36,091 nucleotides of DNA from positions 1 through 36,091 of the forward strand of contig NZ_SPFO01000016.1 of the NCBI RefSeq assembly GCF_005845035.1. The letters are read 5' to 3'. Shown in pieces: positions 1 to 7,053 of the stretch. Position 1 is the first letter of the stretch; every line of letters starts with the position of its first letter. This DNA comes from Collinsella aerofaciens. GTDB taxonomy: Bacteria; Actinomycetota; Coriobacteriia; Coriobacteriales; Coriobacteriaceae. The notes under the pieces are model-generated. The model saw nothing but the letters and a program-made list of their open reading frames with translations, did not search any database and was not told the origin of the DNA. Made by a program: the position numbers and the translations under genes.

Positions 1-76
1 GGCCGCGGGGGCGTTCGGCTAGCTGCGGGAATGGCCTATTTGCTCAATGTGTTCGGCTGAGATCGGAAATCAACCA
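1..76 (+). repeat. Dispersed intergenic repeat, copy A
   Basis: These 76 nt align without gaps to 18983-19058, with 63 of 76 positions identical by hand count. The block CCTATTTGCTCAATGTGTTC and flanking bases are identical in both. The element carries an internal duplication: GTTCGGCT recurs at 13 and 51, each followed a few bases later by GGAA. It begins at or before the window edge, so its left border is unknown. It contains no plausible reading frame and sits immediately upstream of the perfect hairpin at 77-134. Its function is unknown; a mobile short repeat, a structured RNA or a binding site are all possible. Confidence 0.8.
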
Positions 77-134
77 CTAGTCATTGGGGACGTTCTTAAA
101 CGACTGGTTATTCAAGAACGTCCCCAATGACTAG
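77..134. repeat. Perfect 21-bp inverted repeat (REP/terminator-like hairpin)
   Basis: Bases 77-97 are exactly complementary to 114-134, leaving a 16-nt loop at 98-113. The arms contain the word GGGGACGTTCTT and start and end in CTAG. There is no T-run after the stem, so it does not look like a simple intrinsic terminator on the plus strand. The GGGAC/GTCCC character recalls short palindromic repeats; weaker relatives occur at 1005-1041 and 9569-9587. It lies 56 nt upstream of the rlmA-like gene. Confidence 0.75.
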
Positions 135-190
135 GTGGGGAAGGCGTGCGACAATGGTGGTCGTTGTGTTGTTCGCGCTAAGGAGTTGCC

Positions 191-1006
191 ATGTTGTTGT
201 GTCCTGTTTGCCATGAGCCGTTGGTGGATGACGAACGTGGTGCTGCATGCGCGGGTGGACACCGGTTTGACCGTGCGCGCGAGGGCTATCTATATCTGCT
301 GCGCTCGTCCAAGAGCGGCGACTCCATGGGCGATCCCAAGTCGCAGGCGCGCAGCCGTTGTGACTTTCTAAACCGTGGCTACTATGCGCCGTTGCGCGAT
401 GCAATGGTCGAGCTGGTGCGCAAGCAGGTGTCTGGGCGTGCTGCGTCTACGAACGGCCCCATGACGCTGCTCGATATTTGCTGCGGCGAGGGCTACTACA
501 CCAGCGCCATGGGCGCGGTGCCGGGGGTGGATGCTTACGGTTTCGACCTGGGCAAAGAGATGGTGCGCCTTGCCGCCAAGCGCAGCGACGCGACCTACTT
601 CGTGGCCAACATGAAGGATATCCCCGTGGCTAATGGCGCCTTCGATATGGTGACCGAGCTCTTCGCTCCCTTTAACGAGCGTGAGTTTGCCCGCGTGCTG
701 GCGCCAGAGGGCTCGCTCTACACCGTGGTGCCGGGCGCCCGTCATCTGTTTGGGCTCAAGGAGGTACTCTACGACACGCCGTACCTTAACGATGAGAAGC
801 TGCCGAAGACCACCGAGCTCGAGTTGGCCGGAACGCAGCGGGTGTCTGCGAACATTACGCTTCGGACCCAGGCCGACATCGAAGCCGTATTTCAGATGAC
901 GCCCTACTACTACCGCACACGCCCTGCCGACAAAGAGCGCCTGGCAAATTTGGACACGCTCCAGACCGACATCGACTTCATCATCGCCGAGTACCGCCAC
1001 TGCTAA
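191..1006 (+). CDS. rlmA: 23S rRNA (guanine-N1)-methyltransferase, RlmA/TlrB family
   Basis: A 271-residue SAM-dependent methyltransferase predicted to methylate the N1 of a guanine in 23S rRNA (G745 or G748 in this family). The N-terminus carries the family's zinc finger: CPVC at residues 5-8, then a Cys and a His in ACAGGH. The SAM-binding motif I is LLDICCGEGYYT near residue 95. Length matches E. coli RlmA (269 aa). The ATG at 191 follows AAGGAG with a 5-nt spacer. The family includes housekeeping enzymes and macrolide-resistance enzymes (TlrB), which sequence reading alone cannot separate. It is a single gene, followed by two hairpins that separate it from the convergent membrane protein gene. 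Confidence 0.85.
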   Translation: MLLCPVCHEPLVDDERGAACAGGHRFDRAREGYLYLLRSSKSGDSMGDPKSQARSRCDFLNRGYYAPLRDAMVELVRKQVSGRAASTNGPMTLLDICCGEGYYTSAMGAVPGVDAYGFDLGKEMVRLAAKRSDATYFVANMKDIPVANGAFDMVTELFAPFNEREFARVLAPEGSLYTVVPGARHLFGLKEVLYDTPYLNDEKLPKTTELELAGTQRVSANITLRTQADIEAVFQMTPYYYRTRPADKERLANLDTLQTDIDFIIAEYRHC

Positions 1007-1045
1007 CCTACCAAAAAGGGACAGGTTTGTTTTGGTAGGTTTTGT
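1005..1045 (+). terminator. Hairpin immediately after rlmA
   Basis: AACCTACCAAAA (1005-1016) pairs with TTTTGGTAGGTT (1030-1041), starting within the rlmA stop codon and followed by T-rich bases. It may terminate rlmA. The loop carries AGGGACAGGTTTG, a word style also seen in the palindrome at 9569-9587, so it may instead be a short dispersed repeat. Confidence 0.5.
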
Positions 1046-1059
1046 CTGGGCAAACGTAA

Positions 1060-1095
1060 AGGGCCGACCGCGGAGATGCGCGATCGGCCCTTTTT
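1060..1095. terminator. Bidirectional intrinsic terminator between convergent genes
   Basis: The arms AGGGCCGACCGCG (1060-1072) and CGCGATCGGCCCT (1079-1091) form a 13-bp stem with one G-U wobble. They are flanked by A residues on the left and a T-run at 1091-1095 on the right. The position between the 3' ends of rlmA (plus) and the 1132-1533 gene (minus) fits termination from both sides. Confidence 0.85.
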
Positions 1096-1131
1096 AGCTG
1101 CTTGGCTGCAGAGGTTATGAGAAGCGAGCGC

Positions 1132-1533
1132 TTACAGGCGGTCCTTGTTCTCGGCCTTAACGGCGTGTGCCTGCTGAACAAAGAACAGGTCGTAGACCAC
1201 GATGACAAAGGCGACGATATTGACGGAGCTGCCGCCGAGCGCGGGAAGCGTGAGCGCGGCCTGCGCAATCGTGGCGATTGCGGCAACGATGCCGAGCTTA
1301 AACGCGCCGTCCACCTGCGAAGGCTTGTTGGCGCCCTTGATACCGGCGACGCCTGCGGCAAGGTCGACGAGTCCCTTAACGATCACCACAACAGCTGCGA
1401 GCGTGGCGTTCGACCCGTAAGCGGATCCAAAATTACCGGTAACAATGCCGGCGATTCCAATGACGAGGCTGGCGATGCCCAGAACAAAATAAATCAGGGC
1501 AAGGATTTTGAGTGTCTTGCGAGCGGCGCTCAT
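1132..1533 (-). CDS. Small four-helix membrane protein, function unknown
   Basis: A 133-residue protein with four hydrophobic stretches at about residues 8-32, 43-65, 77-97 and 103-123. These are separated by short loops, with a charged C-terminal tail (VKAENKDRL). The composition (alanine, isoleucine, valine, glycine) is that of a small integral membrane protein. No catalytic motif or named family was recognised. The ATG at 1533 is preceded on the minus strand by AAAGGA about 8 nt upstream. It appears monocistronic and ends at the bidirectional terminator at 1060-1095. Confidence 0.7.
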   Translation of the reverse strand: MSAARKTLKILALIYFVLGIASLVIGIAGIVTGNFGSAYGSNATLAAVVVIVKGLVDLAAGVAGIKGANKPSQVDGAFKLGIVAAIATIAQAALTLPALGGSSVNIVAFVIVVYDLFFVQQAHAVKAENKDRL

Positions 1534-1761
1534 GACTGGTCCTTTCGATGCGGGCGCGGTGGATCTATCGCACCCAGGTTACGGCACATATCGTGAAGCA
1601 CATTGTAGTTCAACGGCGGCGTGCATGCGCTTGAAAGCGTCTCTTGCCTGCACGGTCCAACCTTTCAAAAAGGAAAGCTGGGCGTAAGTCAAATCGATGG
1701 CAGCGTAAGCGTGGCGCTGCGATGATGGGGCCATGGTAAGAGTTGGACCGAAGGAGGAGCC

Positions 1762-1905
1762 ATGATGTACGGAGCAGAGCAGGTACGTGAGGCGCGGTCG
1801 TTGGGAAGGCGCATGAGTGATTCCGTGATCGCTGCTGTGTGCACGGGATTGATGGCGGTGCTTTGCATTGGGATGCTGTGGGCCATGTCGCATGTGGGAC
1901 AATAG
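1762..1905 (+). CDS. Small single-pass membrane protein (47 aa)
   Basis: A short frame starting at ATG 1762 (a second ATG follows directly at 1765) and ending at TAG 1903-1905. It is preceded by a perfect AAGGAGG at 1751-1757 with 4-nt spacing, the strongest evidence that it is translated. The first 20 residues are polar with several arginines. Residues about 22-42 form one transmembrane helix (AVCTGLMAVLCIGMLWAM), giving a likely cytoplasmic N-terminus. It lies 63 nt upstream of rsmJ and could share a transcript with it. No family is recognised. Confidence 0.6.
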   Translation: MMYGAEQVREARSLGRRMSDSVIAAVCTGLMAVLCIGMLWAMSHVGQ

Positions 1906-1968
1906 CGGACGGTTGGGTGCCGACATAAACGGCGCTCACGTATTCGTTTTGCTTGTTAAGGAGTACCC

Positions 1969-2673
1969 ATGGGCGTCGTCGATCCCTTTTCTGTTGCTCG
2001 GTCCGCGGGGCTTGAGCTGATCGGGAAGTCCGAGGGCCTCACGCTCACCGACGGCACGATGGAGCTGCGTGCCGATTTTGGCCGCATGCTTCCACGGCTC
2101 AAGCAGGGCCGTCTGCAGCAAGAACTGCTGGTAAAGGCTGCGCGCGCAAAAGGCATCGAGCGCCCATGGGCGATTGATGCAACGGCAGGCTTTGGCGAGG
2201 ATTCGCTGCTGTTGGCGGCCGCGGGCTTTAGCGTCGATCTGTATGAGCAGGATTGCGTGATCGCGGCGCTCCTCAAGGATGCCTTGGATCGCGCGGCAGA
2301 TGATCCGGCGCTTGCGGCTGCCGTGTCGCGCATGCGCTTACATGCGGGCGAGGACAGCATTGCCGGCCTTCGCCATACAGCTGAGCTGATCGGGCAGGGC
2401 GAGCTTGCCGCTCCCGACGTGGTGTATCTGGACCCCATGTTTCCCGGGCGCACCAAGAGCGCGGCGGTTAAAAAGAAGTTCCAACTCTTGCACCATCTGG
2501 AACAGCCGTGCGCCGATGAGGAGACGCTGGTCGAAGCTGCGCTTGCGGTGCATCCGCGCAAGGTGGTTATCAAGCGACCGGTGAAGGGGCCGCTGCTTGC
2601 CGGCGTTAAGCCGAGCTATCAACTTGCGGGCAAGGCCGTTCGCTACGATGTTTTGGTGCCGCCGCACCCGTAG
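1969..2673 (+). CDS. rsmJ: 16S rRNA (guanine(1516)-N2)-methyltransferase, RsmJ family
   Basis: A 234-residue class I methyltransferase. Family signatures seen are IDATAGFGEDSLLLA (SAM motif I, about residues 67-81) and the catalytic YLDPMFPGRTKSA stretch (about 151-163), followed by VKKKFQ. The late VVIKRP motif is also present. All match the RsmJ/YhiQ pattern, which methylates m2G1516 of 16S rRNA in E. coli. The ATG at 1969 has AAGGAG 6 nt upstream. The usual length is about 250 aa, so the gene is complete. With rlmA it is the second rRNA methyltransferase in the first 3 kb, though the two are not in one operon. Confidence 0.87.
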   Translation: MGVVDPFSVARSAGLELIGKSEGLTLTDGTMELRADFGRMLPRLKQGRLQQELLVKAARAKGIERPWAIDATAGFGEDSLLLAAAGFSVDLYEQDCVIAALLKDALDRAADDPALAAAVSRMRLHAGEDSIAGLRHTAELIGQGELAAPDVVYLDPMFPGRTKSAAVKKKFQLLHHLEQPCADEETLVEAALAVHPRKVVIKRPVKGPLLAGVKPSYQLAGKAVRYDVLVPPHP

Positions 2674-2721
2674 CTTGCGTGCGATGGTTGGCGCTCCGTC
2701 GGTGCCGTGCCGATGCGGTGC

Positions 2722-3018
2722 CTATTTCCAAGGGTGCGATGTCAGGTGCCAGCCGCCGCAGTATTCGCATTTGTAGCAGGCCAAACCGCGCCGCCCGCGG
2801 CTTTCGCAGTCGGCCATAACTGCCTCGGCCTCGGCGCGCGTGTCGTAACGGTTTTTGCGCTCGCACGATTTGTAGCGCCAGGCCTCATCGCGCTCGGCGT
2901 CCAGGGCGTCGCGGCGCTCGTCCTCGCGTGCAAACAGGTCGCTCATATCGCCGCCGGTGGCAGTGCTCAAAAACTCGCTTTTAGCTTTTGACCAGGCGGC
3001 TCGCTTTTTGCTTCCCAT
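2722..3018 (-). CDS. Small protein with C-terminal zinc-ribbon-like motif
   Basis: A 98-residue protein of unknown function. The start is taken as the ATG at 3018, which has GGAGAGGGG about 11 nt upstream; a TTG at 3039 in the same frame is less likely. The N-terminal half is highly charged (DLFAREDERRDALDAERDEAW), probably helical. The C-terminal half ends CYKCEYCGGWHLTSHPWK, with a CxxC-xx-C-x3-H pattern that could bind zinc. The GWHLTS ending is familiar from small actinobacterial and phage-type hypothetical proteins, but no function is assigned. It is divergent from the GNAT gene, with a shared 75-nt promoter region holding an inverted repeat. Confidence 0.65.
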   Translation of the reverse strand: MGSKKRAAWSKAKSEFLSTATGGDMSDLFAREDERRDALDAERDEAWRYKSCERKNRYDTRAEAEAVMADCESRGRRGLACYKCEYCGGWHLTSHPWK

Positions 3019-3043
3019 CTGCTTCGTGCCCCTCTCCAAATGC

Positions 3044-3073
3044 TGGTATCATTGCCCAATCAAAGTGATACCA
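3044..3073. promoter_or_regulatory. Operator-like inverted repeat in divergent promoter
   Basis: TGGTATCA (3044-3051) and TGATACCA (3066-3073) are perfect 8-bp arms separated by 14 nt. They sit between the divergent starts of the zinc-ribbon-like gene (3018, minus) and the GNAT gene (3093, plus). Arm size and centre-to-centre distance of 22 bp (two helical turns) fit a dimeric regulator. No cognate regulator gene is adjacent, so this is inferred only from symmetry and position. Confidence 0.45.
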
Positions 3074-3092
3074 ATAAACGTGAGGTCGCCGC

Positions 3093-3584
3093 GTGATGAT
3101 CAGAAAAACCCTCGATACCGACATTCCCGCCGTCATGGCTATCTATGACGCGGCCCGCGCCTTTATGCGCGCGCATGGCAACGCCACGCAGTGGCCCGAG
3201 GGCACGCCTTCTGCCGAGCAGCTGGCTGCCGATATCGCTGCTGGTGGCAGCTATGTGTGTGAAGTCGACGGCCGCGTGGTGGCGACGTTTGCCTTTTTAC
3301 CGGGCCCGGACGAGTGCTATGACGTAATTGAGGACGGTCAATGGCGTAGCGACACTCCGTACGCCGTGCTGCACCGTGTGGCATCCGACGGCACCGTGCA
3401 CGGTATCGCGGCTGCGATGTTTGCCTTTGCCAAGGAGCGTGCCGATCACCTGCGCATCGACACGCATCAGGACAACCTGCCCATGCAGGGCGCGAGCCTC
3501 AAGGCGGGGTTTGAGCGCGCCGGCATCGTGTATGTGTCCGACGGTACCCTGCGCGTGGCGTTTGACTGGCTGCGCGAGGCGTAA
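3093..3584 (+). CDS. GNAT-family N-acetyltransferase
   Basis: A 163-residue acetyltransferase of the GNAT fold, transferring an acetyl group from acetyl-CoA to an unidentified amine. The N-terminal pattern MIRKTLDTDIPAVMAIYDAAR is the usual beta1-alpha1 start. A central strand VVATFAFLPGP follows. The acetyl-CoA region is around HRVASDGTVHGIAAAMFAFAKERA, with the late DTHQDNLPMQGASLKAGF pattern typical of the family. The start is GTG 3093 or ATG 3096; GAGG lies at 3082-3085. The substrate cannot be read from sequence. It is followed by a strong terminator. Confidence 0.82.
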   Translation: MMIRKTLDTDIPAVMAIYDAARAFMRAHGNATQWPEGTPSAEQLAADIAAGGSYVCEVDGRVVATFAFLPGPDECYDVIEDGQWRSDTPYAVLHRVASDGTVHGIAAAMFAFAKERADHLRIDTHQDNLPMQGASLKAGFERAGIVYVSDGTLRVAFDWLREA

Positions 3585-3612
3585 GAGCAGGAGCGCGTGT
3601 CAACAATTTGCA

Positions 3613-3650
3613 CGAACGAAAATGGCCCCGGGTGGGGCCATTTTCGTTCG
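3613..3650. terminator. Strong intrinsic terminator after GNAT gene
   Basis: A perfect 17-bp stem (3613-3629 with 3634-3650) around a 4-nt loop. The arms are GC-rich at the loop and A/T-containing at the base. It lies about 30 nt after the GNAT stop codon. The symmetric arms with AAAA/TTTT blocks allow function in either direction. Confidence 0.8.
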
Positions 3651-3837
3651 CTGGCTGTTTTGCAAGCCGGCTTTCGCAAGGCGCGAACCTACGAAAATCG
3701 CCGCGCGGCAACGCAGGGCGATGAGCTCGGTCGGGGGATAGGGCCCGCTTCGCCCGCCGGCCCGTAAATTGTATCATCCAGTGTAGAACGAGGACGCCCG
3801 TTGCCGCGTGCGATGGGCTTGCAATAAGAGGAGAGCC

Positions 3838-5841
3838 ATGTCGAAGCAAGCGGTCGTTGGAATCTTGGCGCATGCCGATGCCGGCAAGACCACGTTGGCC
3901 GAGGCCATGCTATTCAACGCGGGCCGCATTCGCAAGCGCGGCCGCGTGGACAATGGCGATTCGCACCTGGACACTGACGCGATTGAGCGCGAGCGCGGTA
4001 TCACGATCTTCTCGTCGCAGGCCGTGCTCGATCACGGCGATACCCATGTCATGCTCGTGGATGCGCCGGGGCATGTCGATTTTTCAGCCGAGGCGGAGCG
4101 CACGCTGCGCGCACTCGACTACGCGATTTTGGTTGTGGGTGCCAACGATGGCGTGCAGGGACACACCGAAACCCTGTGGCGCCTGCTTGCGCGCTATGAC
4201 ATTCCGACGTTCATCTATATCAACAAAATCGATTTGGAGAATCCCGGCCGCGATGTTTTGCTGGCACAGCTTGGGCAGCGTCTTTCCGAGGGCTGCCTGG
4301 ATGCCAACGAACTGCTGGCGGGCGGCGCCGTTCAGGAGGACGCTGCTGCGTTGGACGAGGCGGCGCTCGAGGAGTTTTTTGAAGCGGGCGAGCTTTCTGT
4401 CGCAACGCTGTCGCGCATGGTTGCCGAGCGCAAGCTCTTTCCCTGCTTTGCCGGCTCGGCGCTCAGGGACCAGGGCGTGGACGAACTGCTGGATGGCATA
4501 TGTGCGCTGATGCGCGAACAGGCGTGGCTCCCGGAGTTTGCCGCGCGCGTCTATCGTGTCAGCCGCGGGGATCGCGGCGAGCGTTTGGCTTGGGTTAAAG
4601 TGACCGGCGGCACGCTGCACGCAAAACAGATGATTGGCGGACGTTCCGGTGCCGAGGCATGGGAGCAAAAGATCGATCAGGTGCGCATCTATAACGGCGA
4701 GAAATACGAGCTTGCACAGAAAGTTGCCGCTGGCGGCATCTGCGCCGTGACGGGTCTTGCACACGTTCGCCCAGGGGACGCCCTGGGCGCGGAGCCCGCG
4801 GGCGATGCGCCCGTCATTGCGCCAGTCCTTACCTATACGGTGCTTCCGGGCGAACACGATGTCCATGCGGTGTTCAAAGCACTGACTGAGTTGGCGGACG
4901 AAGATCCTATGCTCGGCGTAAGCTGGAATACGCATCTTGAGCAGATTCATTTGCAGTTGATGGGCGCCGTGCAGCTCGAGGTCGTGCAGCGGGTGTTGGC
5001 CGATCGCTTTGGCCTTTCGATTGATTTTGAGTCTGGCGGCATTCTCTATAAGGAGACTATTTCGCAGCCGGTCGAGGGCGTGGGCCACTTTGAGCCACTG
5101 CGCCACTATGCCGAGGTACATCTGCGCCTGGAGCCATTGCCGGCGGGTTCGGGCGTGCAGTTTGGCACCGTTACCTCGACCGACGAGCTCGATCTTAACT
5201 GGCAGCGTCTGGCGCTCACCAACGCCATGGAGCGCGATCACCTGGGCGTGCTGACCGGCTCTCCCATCACCGATGTGCGCATTACGCTCACGGGCGGCCG
5301 TGCGCATGCCAAACACACCGAGGGCGGCGATTTTCGCCAGGCCACGTACCGCGCGATTCGCCAGGGGCTCATGCAGGCGCGTGAGGCCGGCGCGGCGGTG
5401 CTGTTGGAGCCGTGGTATCGCTTTGAACTCGAGGTGCCGGGGGAGTGCGTGGGCCGGGCGCTCTCGGATGCCACACGCATGGGTGCCGAGTACGAGCCGC
5501 CGACGATGGCGGGAGACCGGGCGAAGCTTGTGGGTCGTGTGCCGGCATCCGAGGTGCAGGATTACGCGCTGGAGGTGGCCGCCTACACGAGTGGTCGCGG
5601 TCATCTGTACCTGGAGTTCGCCGGCTATGCGGCTTGCCATGATGCCGAGCGCGTCATCGAGGCGGCCGCCTATGAGCCCGAGGCCGATCTGCCCAACACG
5701 CCCGATTCGGTCTTTTGCTCTCACGGCGCCGGTTACACGGTCAAATGGTACGACGTACCCGCCGCAGCCCACGTAAAGGTCGATCCCGCCACCTTCCGCC
5801 CCTGGCGAGCGGCGGACGCCGAGTTTTTCGGCCATAGGTGA
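3838..5841 (+). CDS. EF-G-like translation GTPase related to Tet(M)/Tet(O)/Tet(W) ribosomal protection proteins
   Basis: A 667-residue translation factor GTPase. The start is ATG 3838 with GAGGAGAG just upstream; an earlier in-frame start at 3808 lacks a site. The GTPase motifs are G1 AHADAGKTT (11-19), G2 ERGITI, G3 DAPGHVDF and G4 NKID. EF-G-like domains II-V follow, ending in a C-terminal DVPAAAHV tail. Tet(M)-class proteins are about 640 aa, and the N-terminus matches them closely in motif order. Codon use and GC look like the surrounding genes, so recent acquisition is not indicated. It may be a chromosomal ribosome-rescue or translation factor rather than a proven tetracycline determinant. 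It is monocistronic, with a 250-nt upstream region after the 3613-3650 terminator. Confidence 0.82.
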   Translation: MSKQAVVGILAHADAGKTTLAEAMLFNAGRIRKRGRVDNGDSHLDTDAIERERGITIFSSQAVLDHGDTHVMLVDAPGHVDFSAEAERTLRALDYAILVVGANDGVQGHTETLWRLLARYDIPTFIYINKIDLENPGRDVLLAQLGQRLSEGCLDANELLAGGAVQEDAAALDEAALEEFFEAGELSVATLSRMVAERKLFPCFAGSALRDQGVDELLDGICALMREQAWLPEFAARVYRVSRGDRGERLAWVKVTGGTLHAKQMIGGRSGAEAWEQKIDQVRIYNGEKYELAQKVAAGGICAVTGLAHVRPGDALGAEPAGDAPVIAPVLTYTVLPGEHDVHAVFKALTELADEDPMLGVSWNTHLEQIHLQLMGAVQLEVVQRVLADRFGLSIDFESGGILYKETISQPVEGVGHFEPLRHYAEVHLRLEPLPAGSGVQFGTVTSTDELDLNWQRLALTNAMERDHLGVLTGSPITDVRITLTGGRAHAKHTEGGDFRQATYRAIRQGLMQAREAGAAVLLEPWYRFELEVPGECVGRALSDATRMGAEYEPPTMAGDRAKLVGRVPASEVQDYALEVAAYTSGRGHLYLEFAGYAACHDAERVIEAAAYEPEADLPNTPDSVFCSHGAGYTVKWYDVPAAAHVKVDPATFRPWRAADAEFFGHR

Positions 5842-5870
5842 TAGAGGGTCAGTCTCTTTATCGCATCCTG

Positions 5871-5900
5871 TTGGTATAACTCGGTATAAGTTGGTATAAC
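5871..5900 (+). promoter_or_regulatory. Three contiguous 10-bp direct repeats before ATPase-uvrA unit
   Basis: Three tandem units of consensus T(T/C)GGTATAA(C/G) start at 5871, 5881 and 5891; the first and third are identical. One unit is one helical turn, so all copies face the same side of the DNA. Each contains a TATAA core that could also act as a -10 element. The array ends 34 nt before the ATPase start codon. A degenerate version reappears at 14778 in front of the relic copy of the same unit, which argues that it belongs to the unit. Confidence 0.65.
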
Positions 5901-5934
5901 TATTACCAGGGTTTGCCAATCCGAGGAGGCCGAC

Positions 5935-7053
5935 ATGAATCCAAATCCCTTTAAGCCTACGGCTGGCAAGCGGCCCCCGGTACTCATCGGCCGCGAGTCG
6001 GTCATCGAAGATTTTGAGGAAGGGCTCGATAACGGCGCTGGAGCGCCGGGCAGGTTCATGCTCATTACGGGAAACCGCGGCTGCGGCAAAACGGTTCTCC
6101 TGCGGGAGCTGCAACGTTTGGCTAGCGAGCGCGGATGGGCGGTTGTTTCCGATTCCGCTTCGCTTGGCTTATGCGACCGCTTGGCCGAGGCGCTTCGCTC
6201 GAATAAGCCCGTTGTGACGTCAATGGAGTTCGGTCCGTCGTTTGGTCGGATGTCGGTTGAGGCGGCGCGAGCAAAAGGCGAGACGTTGCGAGGGCTGGTC
6301 AACGAACGCCTCAAGAAACTCGGGCCAGGCAAGGGCATACTGTTTGCGATTGACGAGGCGCAGTCTGCGTCTATCGAGGAGCTGGCGGCGCTGGCCGTTC
6401 TCTATCAGCAAGTGCTTGGAGACCAAGATGCCACGGGCTTGCCCGATAGCGACCAGCGCGGTCTTGCGCTGGTTTTTGCCGGCTTGCCCAGTATGGTTGA
6501 TGACTTGCTCGAAGAGCCGAGCGTAACGTTTCTGCGCCGCGCCCAGCAGCGTACGCTGGGGGCGATTTCTTTGCCCAAAGTGCGCGATTCATATATCCAG
6601 ACGGTCAAAGACGCTGGTCTTTACGTTGACACGGAGACGGCGGACCTTGCGGCACACAAGAGCATGGGGCATCCCTATATGGTCCAGTTGGTGGGCTATT
6701 ACATGTGGCGCTCTGCCGTCCGGCGCAACTCGCAGGTCATTGAAAGGTGCGATGTCGAGGCTGGCCATGCGGATGCCATCTCTGAGTTCTACGAAGCGGT
6801 CGACGCGCCCCTGTATTATGGATTGCGCAGTCCGCAACGCCTCTTTATCGAGGCCATGGCTGCTGACGAGGGTAAGCCGACGCGCATGGCGGACATCATT
6901 GAGCGTTGCGATCGCACCCAGAGCTGGGCGAGTAAATATCGTGCAAGCCTGATTCGCGAGCGCGTCATCGAGGCCGCCGGATACGGCCTCGTCCGGTTTA
7001 CCGTGCCCATGCTGGGCGCGTACGTTCGCGATCGAGTTATATGGCATGAGTAG
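5935..7053 (+). CDS. AAA-type ATPase with predicted C-terminal winged helix
   Basis: A 372-residue P-loop ATPase of the ATPase_2/ORC-Cdc6-like group. The Walker A motif is GNRGCGKT (46-53) and Walker B is ILFAIDEAQ (135-143). A sensor-type strand LALVFAGLPSM is followed by VTFLRRAQQRTLGAI. The last ~90 residues (MADIIERC...SLIRERVIEAAGYGLVRFTVP) read as a winged-helix DNA-binding domain. GAGGAGG precedes the ATG at 5935. The stop overlaps the uvrA-like start by 8 nt, implying translational coupling. It is a paralogue of 9600-10700, sharing the FLRRAQQ..LG.I and QLVGY blocks. DNA binding and the target are inferred; the protein has no experimentally known role that I recognise. Confidence 0.75.
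   Translation: MNPNPFKPTAGKRPPVLIGRESVIEDFEEGLDNGAGAPGRFMLITGNRGCGKTVLLRELQRLASERGWAVVSDSASLGLCDRLAEALRSNKPVVTSMEFGPSFGRMSVEAARAKGETLRGLVNERLKKLGPGKGILFAIDEAQSASIEELAALAVLYQQVLGDQDATGLPDSDQRGLALVFAGLPSMVDDLLEEPSVTFLRRAQQRTLGAISLPKVRDSYIQTVKDAGLYVDTETADLAAHKSMGHPYMVQLVGYYMWRSAVRRNSQVIERCDVEAGHADAISEFYEAVDAPLYYGLRSPQRLFIEAMAADEGKPTRMADIIERCDRTQSWASKYRASLIRERVIEAAGYGLVRFTVPMLGAYVRDRVIWHE

Noticed and set aside
1579..1939. Several minus-strand frames of 65-115 codons
   Set aside because: They lack ribosome sites and protein-like character, and they overlap the better-supported plus-strand 47-aa gene.
4084..6114. A 676-codon minus-strand frame opposite the Tet(M)-like gene
   Set aside because: It is the complement of a confidently identified GTPase gene. 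Its translation has no family features and it crosses the ATPase promoter; high GC creates such long shadow frames.
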